In this document: positions 23,795-33,844 of the stretch, piece after piece
Layout: each line of letters begins with the position of its first letter
Numbering within the stretch: the stretch's first letter is position 1
Origin: Liolophura sinensis
Lineage: Eukaryota; Mollusca; Polyplacophora; Chitonida; Chitonidae
DNA: 60,000 nucleotides
Assembly: GCF_032854445.1 (NCBI RefSeq)
Contig: NC_088299.1
Span: 6,487,001-6,547,000 of the forward strand
Direction: 5' to 3'
Position numbers and translations under genes: made by a program
Notes under the pieces: generated by a model
Databases searched by the model: none
Told to the model about the DNA's origin: nothing
Seen by the model: the letters and a program-made list of their open reading frames with translations, nothing else

Positions 23795-24675
23795 TCGACA
23801 CCCTCATACAGGTGCAGATCAAGATGCCCACATACAATTCACAAGAAGGCACTGATCAACACCATCATACAGGCCCAGATCAAGATGCCCACATACAATT
23901 CAACACTCTCATACAGGCGGAGATCAAGATGCCCACATACAATTCACAAGGAGGCACTGATCAACACCATCATACAGGCCCAGATGAAGATGCCCACATA
24001 CAATTCAATACCCTCATACAGGCGGAGATCAAGATGCCCACATACAATCCAAAAGGAGGCACTGATCAACACCCTCATACAGGCCCAGATGAAGATGCCC
24101 ACATACAATTCAATACCCTCATACAGGTGCGGATCAAGATGCCCACATACAATTCACAAGAAGGCACTGATCAACACCATCATACAGGCCCAGATGAAGA
24201 TGCCCACATACAATTCAATACCCTCACACAGGTGGAGATCAAGATGCCCACATACAATTCAACACTCTCATACAGGCGGAGATCAAGATGCCCACATACA
24301 ATTCACAAGGAGGCACTGATCAACACCCTCATACAGGCCCAGATGAAGATGCCCACATACAATTCAATACTCTCATACAGGCGGAGATCAAGATGCCCAC
24401 ATACAATCCAATAGGAGGCACTGATCAACACCATCATACAGGCCCAGATCAAGATGCCCACATACAATTCAATACCCTCATACAGGTGCAGATCAAGACG
24501 CCCACATGCAATTCACAAGGAGGCACTGATCAACACCCTCATACAGGCCCAGGTGAAGATGCCCACATACAATTCAATACCCTCATACAGGCGGAGATCA
24601 AGATGCCCACATACAATTCAATACCCTCATACAGGTGCAGATCAAGATGCCCACATACAATCCAAAAGGAGGCAT
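23795..24675 (+). repeat. composite 105-bp minisatellite
   Basis: The unit combines CATACAGG(Y)(S)(V)AGATCAAGATGCCC-type blocks with a CACTGATCAACACC block, for about 105 bp (35 codons) and roughly eight units, some with internal deletions. All three forward frames stay open for long stretches (200, 144 and 129 codons), which a real coding gene would not do. I treat it as non-coding. Confidence 0.93.
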
Positions 24676-25453
24676 AATCAACAGTTGTAGTCCATGCTAA
24701 TGCATCGATCTTGCAAACAACTGTACAGGCACGCCCAACTAAAGTAAGCCAATCTTCAAAACCAATCTATTTTGCTAACCTATTATAGTGTACTAAAACT
24801 ACACATCATATCAAAATATGCTCAACGCAGTCTTGCAGGTAATACATATCCATAAATATTCACGTGCATATATATACGTTGAATCCTTTTCCATGCAGAC
24901 AACGATATAATTAGACATATTGCATATTCATAAATCACCCAGACTAAGATACAAGATATATGCATAAATAAAGACCTGGTGAAAACAATGCATCTGAGAA
25001 TGTGGAATGTAGATATACAATGTATATATACATATTCCTACTAATCTATATAGCTCCTGGGAAAGTACAAATGTACAGTATAGGGATCTTTATACACATA
25101 CATGTACACATACCACTGCATGCCCTATATCATGTAAAAGGACAGTAGGTAATTAGGTCTACTCGTTAGTCATCAGCTGATTATAAGTCAATAAATGACC
25201 ATATAAACTGCACCCTCGCCATCTACCTGCAGTGACAACAGTCAGTGCGCCTACACTCGATCAGGCTGCTGCAGGAGACAAATTGTTAGATATGGTCTAA
25301 ATATATCCCGAGCTTGCTGTTGCTGTAGGTGTATTTAACAGTTATAAATGCATGTAATTGCTAGTCAAGAGCAATAGGAAATTATACACATGTATAATAT
25401 GAAAAATACATGGGGTGCAATTGCAATAAATTCCTTACACCTTACATCATGTG

Positions 25454-25455
25454 TA

Positions 25456-25511
<56 letters not shown>
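25454..25511 (+). repeat. AT dinucleotide microsatellite
   Basis: An almost pure TA run interrupted once by a C. Confidence 0.97.
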
Positions 25512-25515
<4 letters not shown>

Positions 25516-25545
25516 TGTACATTTGAATAGTTTGATCTTTATGTA

Positions 25546-25572
25546 TAAATTTATTTATTTGATTGGTATTAA
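25546..25572 (-). mobile_element. family-A SINE tail remnant
   Basis: AATTTATTTATTTGATTGGT is the reversed extreme 3' end; nothing else of the element follows. Confidence 0.5.
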
Positions 25573-26707
25573 GCTGAAGTTTATTATGAGTTGAAAGATA
25601 TTAAATCAAATCGATCAAATTTTCCAGACACTTCCAAAACCATAAACCTGATCCAGGAGATACAAGTATTCATTCCACTTATAAAGACTCTGGGAGTGGC
25701 AAACTTCAGGGTGCCAGCATTGTTTGTCCAAAATTCTTTAACGGACCAAAATCCTCTCACAAGACCAAAAGGGCAACCTTACAACTCCCAAGATTCCACT
25801 AAAAAAACAAGGACGGACAGTATTATAGCTACAAACTTTCAGATTCATGCACATTCATGCAAAAAGAACAATTTCAACAATGTATACAGAGGTAAATCTA
25901 AGACAGAGGCAGATTAGCCCTGAAAGATTATCCTGACAAATCTTAATTCACAGATTTAGATAATACACAATCATTCATCTCTATGTACATGTACAGTAAC
26001 ATGACTACTGTCTTTGAATCAGCCATTAATGTGATATCTGACCTCCCATTCAGGATGTCATTTATACTTTTACACACATACCGTATGCCTGGACGCACTT
26101 TTTGCATGCGTTAAATAGCTCTGTCCCCCCCCGAGAGCTTAACCAAAACACGAGAGTATAAAACATGTGATCAAAATGATCGAATCAGAAAATGTACATG
26201 TACATGGAAAAGAAAAATGGAATGATGTACACATCATTTGATTCTTTAGAAAACACAAATGCTGACATTTCACTAAAAAAATCATTTCTGTGTTTTTTTC
26301 TGTGTATGTATGTGAATGAATACCATATAACCATGAAATGTAGACGTACCCTAATTTTTCTAAAATTTGGGACAGATATCAGTAGAGTTGAAAAGTAGAA
26401 TATATCACATTTCTTTACCAGCATTTTGGAAAAGTAAAGATATGAGTATGTTGTCCATTAGATAGTCTAACCATGTAAGAAAAAAGAAACTCAATCTTCC
26501 TGCTAGAGTGACCAGAACAGGTGTTCCAAATTTTAGAAGAAATAGGGTACTACACATAGCTTTTGGAACACAGACCAGGTACAGTGCATGTACGTAGTGG
26601 CATTATGAACCTTTCATACACCTTGAAACAAAGTTCTCTGAGAATCAACTAGCTCTTGGTAAGTCAGGAGGTGTGAATTTCATTTTAATACGCCTTGAAG
26701 CAAAATT

Positions 26708-26945
26708 GGGGCCTCCGTGGCTGAGGGGTTAGCATACTAGTCCAGCAAAATGACTCAGGAGCCTCTCACCAATACGACTGCTGTGAGTTCAAACACAGCT
26801 CATATTGGGTTCTGCTAATGTCATAAGTCAGATGGTCTGCTAGCAACATACAGATGGTCATGGGTTTCCGGGCTCTGCTCCCACCATAATGCTGGTAATA
26901 TTCCTTATACAGCGTAAAACTCCAATCAAATAAATAAATAAATTA
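26708..26945 (+). mobile_element. family-A SINE, near full length
   Basis: The tRNA-like head GGGGCCTCCGTGGCTGAGGG (box A TGGCTGAGGGG) is followed by a box B region TGAGTTCAAACAC, the central part, CACCATAATGCTGG, and the 3' end CCAATCAAATAAATAAATAA. The 3' module is diverged (CCTTATACAGCGTAAAAC). Confidence 0.9.
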
Positions 26946-27370
26946 AAACAAATACTAGTATTAAGGCAGCAGGCTGGCATAAATTTCATTTGTCACTATT
27001 AAATATGGTGTCTTCTACAGACTAATTGGGGTGCATGCACAAATTGAATCTGCTGACACTGATTAACTTTAGCAATAACACAAATTTAATTATTACACAT
27101 GTACCTACATATATAATGTATACATACAATGTAGATGTTAAGAGTGCTGTGAGCACATGTATGTTGTGGATGGAGGATAACAACGATTCAGGAGTCCATG
27201 TCTCCTATTTAGTCAGAACATAAATGAATTATGTCGTTAGGCAGTAAGGCAATTATACAGGATGTGATACCAGGCAATAAGAGACATACCTAACGACCAC
27301 ATGCAGCTATATATCATATATATCTACATATACGTACCATATGTACTGGTGACTGGACTAAAAGTACATG

Positions 27371-27522
27371 GGTCTTCCAGCAACCTGTGGATGGTCGTGG
27401 GTTTCCCTTGGGCTCTGCCTGGTTTCCTCCCACCATAATGCTGGCCGCCCTCGTATAAGTGAAATATTCTTGAGTACGGCGTAAAACACCAATCAAATAT
27501 ATAAATAAATAAATAAATAAAA
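27371..27522 (+). mobile_element. family-A SINE, 5'-truncated
   Basis: It starts in the central part (TCTTCCAGCAACCTGTGGAT) and keeps an intact 3' module and an (AAAT)n tail. The head is absent. Confidence 0.93.
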
Positions 27523-28115
27523 GTACATGTACTTATACATACACGTTTAATATAATTGCTCAAAGACTGAAAAGGCATTTCCAGACACTGATGAAAGTTG
27601 TAAAACATTAAGTTTGGTGTTAAAACTTCCAGTCAGATCACTCATCCTTCCATACAATCATCAAAATAAACCTCGGCACACCTTTCGGAGATAAAAAACA
27701 AACCTCAAAACACCTGTGTAAAGAGCGATCAATACAAAACTCTAAGAACAAGCAAAAACATGAGTATACACTGTAGTACAAGCATGTATATCACCTGAAG
27801 TTAAAAGTAAAAATACACTTCAGAACCACATAAACATCTTACAATGACACTTTTGATGCCAAAACTTCAGTTCTTCTGATATAGAAATTAATGAACCTCA
27901 AATGAAAAACTCTTAAATGGCGCCGTTAGGTGGATGAATCAGTCAGATGTATCATGCCAAATGTATAACTGGAAAAATGCCGAGCTTTGGGTGAAAGTAA
28001 TTTAAACATGGCCAAAAATTTAGGTGAAGTACAGGGTACATAGTTCTGAGGTAGAGGAGGCATTTTACGCTACTACCTCTGTGCCACAATGCTTGCATTA
28101 TAGCCTCAGGTAATG

Positions 28116-29093
28116 TTCCTAGGTCAGATAAGACCTCATCAGACTGACAAATTGCTCCTACAGTTTTTACTCTGACTGTCGTGAGTAGGCATTGTCTCCA
28201 GGCTTGAAAAGAGCCAAAAAGCAGAAAATTACAATCTATTTCAGGCAGCAGAGCATGAGCTGAAGGTAACTTGAAATATTTCACTAATTGAGGAACTGTG
28301 TTAACTGCAGTTAGATGACCCATTTCTTTCTCTTTTTTTTTTTTTTTTATTCCAAAACTAAACAGTTCAAAGGTAGAATCAATAATAAACTTAAGGTTAA
28401 ATACCAACAGGCTTTTCTACTGTGTGTATGTTTTTTTTTTAAGTTTAATTGTCACAGTTGATGAACAATAGCGCATGGCTCAACAATATGATTTGAATGA
28501 ACAAAAGGCATTTGTGTAGTATACCCTAGACTTTCACACATGTCCTGCATATCTATCTGTAAGATCTTATCTTCTTTTACATGTATGATCAATCAGTAAA
28601 GTTTTGACTTTTCGTTTGGGAGGCATTTCATTTGTTTTCATGTCGTAAATGATATGTCTTCTTAAGACATGCATGTAAGTAGCAAAACAAACTCGTGTTG
28701 TACTCAAGAATATTTCACTTATCCGACGGCCACCAGAATCACGGTGGGACAAAAGCAATGACCGTGCGCAGGTTGCCAGAAGACCTTCCCACATATGGCC
28801 AGAGAGAAAACCAGCATGAGCTGGAATTGACCTCACAGTGACCATGCACATCTGAGTGATTGTGCTGTGCTCGATTCTAACCTCCTTGGCCACGGAGTCA
28901 CTCTCCCACCCTTTTACGAGTATGAAAATGATGAAATACCACATAAATAAATATAAGCAGTAAATCCACTACAAGAAGCCTACAGAGAAACAACATGTAC
29001 ATAATATTCAAAAAATTAAAAAACTCACGACAATTAAAGTAAAATCTGTACCAGCAATTTGTCAGTCTGATGAGGTCTTATCTGACCTAGGAA
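28116..29093. repeat. inverted repeat, arms ~70 bp, spacer ~840 bp
   Basis: 28116-28185 and 29024-29093 are reverse complements at about 90% identity, with an unbroken 38-base core that includes CAGATAAGACCTCATCAGAC. A decayed SINE (28690-28905) lies in the spacer. An open frame of 151 codons (27952-28407, minus) overlaps the left arm; I see no known domain in it. Confidence 0.9.
28690..28905 (-). mobile_element. family-A SINE, decayed
   Basis: Reversed 3' module GTTGTACTCAAGAATATTTC, central GACCTTCCCACATATGGCC, and a degraded head ending CCTTGGCCACGGAGTC. The tail is lost. Confidence 0.85.
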
Positions 29094-29444
29094 AAATGGA
29101 AGAAACCTGCCTCTAAAACTTGGTAAAAGATTTCAATGTATTTTTGTCTCCATCCATGACCCATGACTTCGAAAACTTCAGACAATGTCAAGGTGGAGTT
29201 GATGTTGGTTCATCCTATGCTTTCTGATTATCAGCCAGAATAAACAATATAACAAATGTTTGAAGGAGGAATGTCAGCTCTTACAAAGGATTTTTATGTT
29301 TTCTTCTGCTTCTCACTCATCTATCGTCACATTCAATCAACAGTCCCCAAGTCTGGTTCAAGTCCGGGTTAAAGGTTGACCATACAAGTTTTGATGATTA
29401 CATGTAGTGTGCACGTTCATACAGACTTGCATGTTCATGCAGAC

Positions 29445-29600
29445 ATTGAATGAATAGTTCATACAGATTTCATTTACTGAATGAATAGTTCATACAAACT
29501 TTAATCACTGAATAATTAGTTCATATTTGTTATAATCATGTTTTCATTCACTGAGTGAATAGTACATATGGATTTTAATCGCAAAGTGAATGATCATTGT
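29445..29600 (+). repeat. degenerate ~35-bp tandem repeat
   Basis: Variants of GAATGAATAGTTCATACAGA recur four or five times with drifting spacing. Confidence 0.65.
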
Positions 29601-29636
29601 AAAAATGATAAAATGACCGTCAAAAAAGTCATTTGA

Positions 29637-29775
29637 TTTATTTATTTATTTGATCGGTGTTTTACGCAGTACTCAAGAATATTTCAGTTATACAACGGCC
29701 ACCAGCATTATAGTGGGAGAAAACCAGGCAGAGCCGAAGGGAAACCCAAAACCATCCGCAGGTTGTCAGCAACCT
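29637..29775 (-). mobile_element. family-A SINE, 5'-truncated
   Basis: Reversed tail TTTATTTATTTATTTGATCG, 3' module, and central part up to CATCCGCAGGTTG. A short inverse of the last bases (CAACCTGCGG) follows immediately. Confidence 0.9.
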
Positions 29776-30685
29776 GCGGAGGCCAATTAAAAGTCATCTG
29801 AAATTATTCTGCCAAAAAAGGGATAGTATTTATGGCCTGTAAAATGTTAAAAAATCCCTAAATGTTTAGGCATATTCATGAATTACTGGTTCAGCCAGAT
29901 TTCAAGTGTTCTATTGTTCATGGAAAGATATTTTGAGTTACGTCTGGATGGCAAGGTGATATCGTAAGTATTGAAGAAAAATATTTGTGCACCAAAATGA
30001 ATATTTTATGACATTTTATATCTGCCCCTAAAAATACATTTTGGGCTGAAATGTTAGATCACTCACCGTAATAAAGAAAGAGACTAAGTTATACGTTATC
30101 ATGACGATATTAGCCTAGATAAAATGTGACCCTTTATTGGGTTCATATCTGCAAAATGACTTGGCTGGTGATACAGAAGGATTTCATCTGATATCCTTTC
30201 CTACAGGCAAATAAAACATGCAGCGGACAGATTCGGAAGTGTAAGATCACAAATGCAGAAACATTTCCAAACTGAACTTTTGCCAATGCTTTTGTTTGAA
30301 GTAGAGCAGGTCAAATGTCAGTATGGAAAGAATGTTTACAAGTGACAAATGGTTTCAAGCAAACAGGAACATATTTGACCTGATTGGGACACAAGAGATG
30401 TGTTGTTGTGGACAATGTCTCTGTACTGTGGAAAAACACAACATCCTCTAAGAGGACCATTACTGTTGGCTGTATGCAGGGCGTATCTTGCACAAAAAAT
30501 AACCCCTCCCCCTTCCCCCAGGCTTATTTGGGCATATTCAGACCTGGTCAATTTCTTGTGGAGTTTGTTGTGAGCTGGAGGTATATGCAACAAAAAAAAC
30601 ACAAAAAAAGAAAGTTGGACACCTCACATTCTCACATTTAATAAATTTGCCATACATAGAAGTTTTGTAACCGCAGCTTGTATGA

Positions 30686-30727
30686 ACTTTAGATGGTAAA
30701 ACAGTGGGCTGTTTTACCATCTAAAGT
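30686..30727. repeat. perfect hairpin, 19-bp stem, 4-nt loop
   Basis: ACTTTAGATGGTAAAACAG (30686-30704) and its exact reverse complement (30709-30727) flank TGGG. Pairing stops abruptly on both sides. Confidence 0.97.
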
Positions 30728-31439
30728 GAATTGGGGGCCTAAGCTACGTGTATGCAGTCTATTGTTCATTGCTTCCTTTGCGATGATGGTATTTGGTGAA
30801 ACAGTACTGATGTAGGGAACAACAGTCAATTCAGCATGAACCTTTGTAGCCATTGTGCTGGAAAATGTCCCCTACAAAGATCAAATGGTAGAGAACTCTA
30901 CCTGATCGTGTACACATGTATACAAAAAACGGCTGTCTGGACACTCCTTTGAAAATTTCCTTCTGTAAATTCGTTTTCATTGAATACATTGAACCATGAA
31001 AACTGTAAACTCACATTAAACGGTTCACATTGAGCAGGTTGATGAAAGCCTTGGAAGATAATATACATGTACATGTAAATGCAAAGTCCATCTTAATAGG
31101 CTACATTGTGCATGAAACGCATTGAAATGTAACTTCTGAGATTTCATTTCAACAAGACGTGGTCCATAATGCCCAGTTCAGGATACTAACACATGGTTGC
31201 ATTTTATAGCGTAATATAAATAATATCCACATAAAGGTAAGTAAAGGTACTTCTGGATAGCCATATAGTCTTTTCACTATAAGATGATGGCTCAATAAGG
31301 AGAAAATTCACCTTGTGTTCCAAATGTACAACATTCCAAAAACAGGAAGTGACACAATGTACCCTATAATACAAGACCCGGGTTAATGTATAAAAGACTG
31401 ATTATAAAATCTATTACCCCACTTCATATCCATAATCAT

Positions 31440-31592
31440 GCATTTTAACTCCTATAATGCATTCAAATCCCACAGTGCATTTCAAATCAAATAATGCATT
31501 CAAATTCCATAATGCATTTCAAATCCCATAATGCATTTCAAATCCCACAATGCCTTTCAACTCCCACATTGCATTTCAAATCTCATAATGTA
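31440..31592 (+). repeat. ~19-bp tandem repeat, about eight units
   Basis: Variants of CATAATGCATTTCAAATCC, ending some 50 bp from the WH2-B exon donor on its intron side. Confidence 0.9.
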
Positions 31593-31642
31593 TATCTAAA
31601 GGCATTTAGCAATTGTTCCACAATGAGGTTTAAGTTACTCAC

Positions 31643-31729
31643 GGGCTGCAGAGGTGGGCGGGAGCGAATAAAGTTCAGTATGACCTCATGAGCATCGTTC
31701 TTCACTTTCCTTGGGATGTCACCATTAAC
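31643..31729 (-). CDS. spire: spire exon, WH2-B
   Basis: The exon is 87 bp, 29 codons, phase 0 on both sides, with acceptor GATGCAG and donor GTGAGT. It encodes [20 protein letters not shown] followed by IRSRPPLQP. The pattern VNGD-x-P then AHE[12 protein letters not shown] is characteristic of the second Spire WH2 motif. Its donor starts the largest intron of the locus in this window (about 23.2 kb) before the WH2-C exon. Confidence 0.97.
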
Positions 31730-31930
31730 CTGCATCAACAACAACACAAAACCAGACATGGTAAAATTTGACTGCACTATGGTGTTTCAACTACAAATCA
31801 CGTAATCTATAAAAAAAAAAAAAAACATCCAGACAAATTTAAACTGTTACATTTATCTCTACAACACACTTCACAAAATCTGTAATTAGCCCAATCTTCA
31901 TAGGGTACACAAGGGTCTTTTAATTATTAT

Positions 31931-31973
31931 TAAAGGGATATAGAATCGACAGTGGAGATTCTGTATCCCTTTA
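31931..31973. repeat. imperfect hairpin, 17-bp stem
   Basis: TAAAGGGATATAGAATC (31931-31947) pairs with GATTCTGTATCCCTTTA (31957-31973) with one mismatch around a 9-base loop. The right arm is the target of the adjoining SINE insertion and was duplicated by it. Confidence 0.93.
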
Positions 31974-31975
31974 AA

Positions 31976-32251
31976 TTTATTTATTTATTTATTTATTTGA
32001 TTAGTGTTTTACGCCCTACTCAAGAATATTTCACTTATACAACAGCGGCCAGCATTATGGTGGGTGGAAACCGGGCAGAGCCCGGGGGCAACCAACAACC
32101 ATCCGCAGGTTGCTGGAAGACCTTCCCACTTAAGGCCGGAGAGGAAGCCAGCATGAGCTGGACTCGAACTCACAGCGACCGCATTGGTGAGAGGCTCCTG
32201 GGTCATTATGCTGCGCTAGCGCGCCAACCGACTGAGCCACGGAGGCCCCTA
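31976..32251 (-). mobile_element. tRNA-derived SINE, family A, full length, 12-bp target duplication
   Basis: An intact copy. Reading plus: TTTATT-repeat tail, 3' module (GTGTTTTACGCCCTACTC), GGGCAGAGCCCGGGGG, GAGGAAGCCAGCATGAGCTG, and the reversed head ending AACCGACTGAGCCACGGAGG CCCC. On the minus strand, box A is TGGCTCAGTCGG and box B is GAGTTCGAGTCC. TATCCCTTTAAA flanks it at 31964-31975 and 32252-32263. Confidence 0.97.
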
Positions 32252-32452
32252 TATCCCTTTAAACACTCAATACATAAATAAATCTGTACTGCGTATGCTT
32301 AGCAATTTGGGGATGTTCTCAAATATGTTGTCTTTAAGCCAGCCAGCCACCCTGTTGTTATCAAATTACAATGGGAGATATAAGAGAGTCAGGACAAGCA
32401 CTTTAAGACTCCTTTCTGGTTATATGTGTTAATGACACCATGTCACACTGAC

Positions 32453-32611
32453 CATGATCTTGTTGAGGGTGTACCGCCGTGACCGGATATCCTCCATCAG
32501 CACCTCATAGGGCGTCAGCTCATACTCCACAGGCGGCAGGTGAACATGCTCCACCTTCTTTAACTTCACCCCGTGCCTCAGTTCTCTCATGATCTGAACC
32601 CATAGCCGTGC
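32453..32611 (-). CDS. spire: spire exon, end of KIND and WH2-A
   Basis: The exon is 159 bp, 53 codons, phase 0 on both sides, with acceptor TTGACAG and donor GTCAGT. It encodes [20 protein letters not shown], the last KIND helix with the near-invariant VQ-x-MR-x-LR-x-GVKLKK run. Then comes [20 protein letters not shown] and RYTLNKIM, the first WH2-type actin-binding helix and its LRK-like tail (here LNK). In Spire each WH2 motif binds one actin monomer. This exon physically joins the formin-binding and actin-binding parts. It is the strongest single match to the family in the window. Confidence 0.97.
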
Positions 32612-33778
32612 CTGTCAAAACATACACGCTGAAAATAACATTTGCCTTCCTGACCTGGATGAATACTGTATTTCATCTTTAAGTTATTACGCATCATTCG
32701 GATTGATTCATCCACCTGAATCAACCACTTTAAATTAAGATTGATTAATTTCTTACAAGAAAAAATCTTAATAGCTGGCATCAAAGGTATCATTCTTTAA
32801 GACCTTTATCATGTTCTTGTGCTTCTGAAAGTGCATTTTTACCTGCTAAACTATAGGTGAGATAAAGTATATATACACATACATTAGCTATTTATTGATT
32901 TATTTATTTATTTGATTGGTGTTTTACGCCGTACTAAAAATATTTCACTTATACGATAACGGCCAGCATTATGGCGAGAGGAAACCGGGCTCTGGGGAAA
33001 CCCATGACCATCTACAGGTTGAGGCCAGACCTTCCCATATATGACTGGAGATGAAGCCAGCATAAGCTGGACTTGAACTCACAAACCAAGGTTGTAGGCA
33101 CAGTTTGCTGTTGATCAGGTTCTTAAGATGATCATTTTGAAAACTGGATTACTTTCAAGAACTGCTGTCATATCCTCCACTGTGCGACCAAAACTGCAAC
33201 TTATAACTTTACAGATTTCAATAAAGCCTTGTTTGTCTTTGTGTTTATGTACTAACGCTGACAAAACAATGGCACAAGTCAACTAGATTGGTTAAATGTC
33301 TTGTTTAAAACTTCAGTCAACAACTGTTTTCAATGAGGTTGTAATGTTAAGGCTGCTCTTTTTGGTGATGTGGTAGAGGATTTGTCATCGGTTTAATTGA
33401 AAAGTTGCTTTTTCACAATGAATAAAGACCTGAGTACATGGGTCAATAATAAACAAAAGTAGCAGCAAAAACATTGCATTTAGGGGAAAATACCTGTAAC
33501 ACAGTACTGAATCGTTCGGCAGTTGTATTAGGACTACATGTAGGTTGCTGTCATATCTGGCAGATTAATGACAATTCAACGCCAAAGACCAACAGTCTTA
33601 ATTAACAACTCCAGAGATATCTTTACATGTACATATAAAAACTATCAAAATTATCCATTATTCTATGGTATTATGGACATTAAGTGTGCAGCCATATCAA
33701 GTTGTATCCAGCTATAGACTAAGTGAATGTTTTACATGCACCCCATTTACATCCTTTCTTGTTCATGGACTTGCTTAC
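32612..33778 (-). other. spire: spire intron with SINE
   Basis: It contains the family-A copy at 32888-33087; the rest is AT-rich and unremarkable. Confidence 0.85.
32888..33087 (-). mobile_element. family-A SINE, head lost
   Basis: TTTATT-type tail, GTGTTTTACGCCGTACTA, central GGCCAGACCTTCCCATAT, ending AGCTGGACTTGAACTCACA at the box B region. The box A end is missing. Confidence 0.9.
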
Positions 33779-33844
33779 CCAATCTCCTCTTTCCAACTCA
33801 TCTATAGTTAATTCTTCTGCTGAACATACAGCTTTCAAAGCTTT
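33779..33844 (-). CDS. spire: spire exon, linker helix between KIND and WH2-A (66 bp)
   Basis: The exon encodes 22 codons in phase 0, KALKAVCSAEELTIDELERG plus DW, between the acceptor TTTTGCAG and the donor GTAAGC. It joins DKISGDE upstream to ARLWVQIM downstream. Spire proteins have a similar charged segment of comparable position ending in ADW-ARxWVQ, so the DW-ARLWVQ junction supports the exon despite weak conservation of its middle. Confidence 0.88.

Larger units (their letters stand above)
8463..31642 (-). other. spire: spire giant intron (23.2 kb)
   Basis: This intron separates WH2-B from WH2-C. Flanking exon phases match (0/0) and the joined protein is continuous with the family, so it reads as one intron. 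Contents, each listed separately: CRE-bearing 95-bp array, 38/31-bp arrays, 39-bp and 40-bp arrays, 105-bp composite array, AT microsatellite, SINE copies of at least two families, and three foldback structures. Stretches where I see nothing recognisable include 9120-10900, 11480-12820, 14300-15730, 15850-16660, 19010-19790, 22160-23210, 25570-26700 and 29790-30680. Confidence 0.85.
31730..32452 (-). other. spire: spire intron with SINE and hairpin
   Basis: A short intron between the WH2-A and WH2-B exons. It holds a 15-base A-run near 31811, the palindromic hairpin at 31931, and a full-length SINE at 31976 that fills more than a third of the intron. Confidence 0.9.

Noticed and set aside
23812-24414. 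200-codon plus-strand open frame (MPTYNSQ repeats) as a repetitive protein
   Set aside because: All three forward frames of the 105-bp array are open, and units contain frame-changing deletions.
27952-28407. 151-codon minus-strand frame as an exon
   Set aside because: No recognised domain, a poly-K stretch from a T-run, overlap with an inverted-repeat arm, and no phase or place left for it in the continuous spire model.
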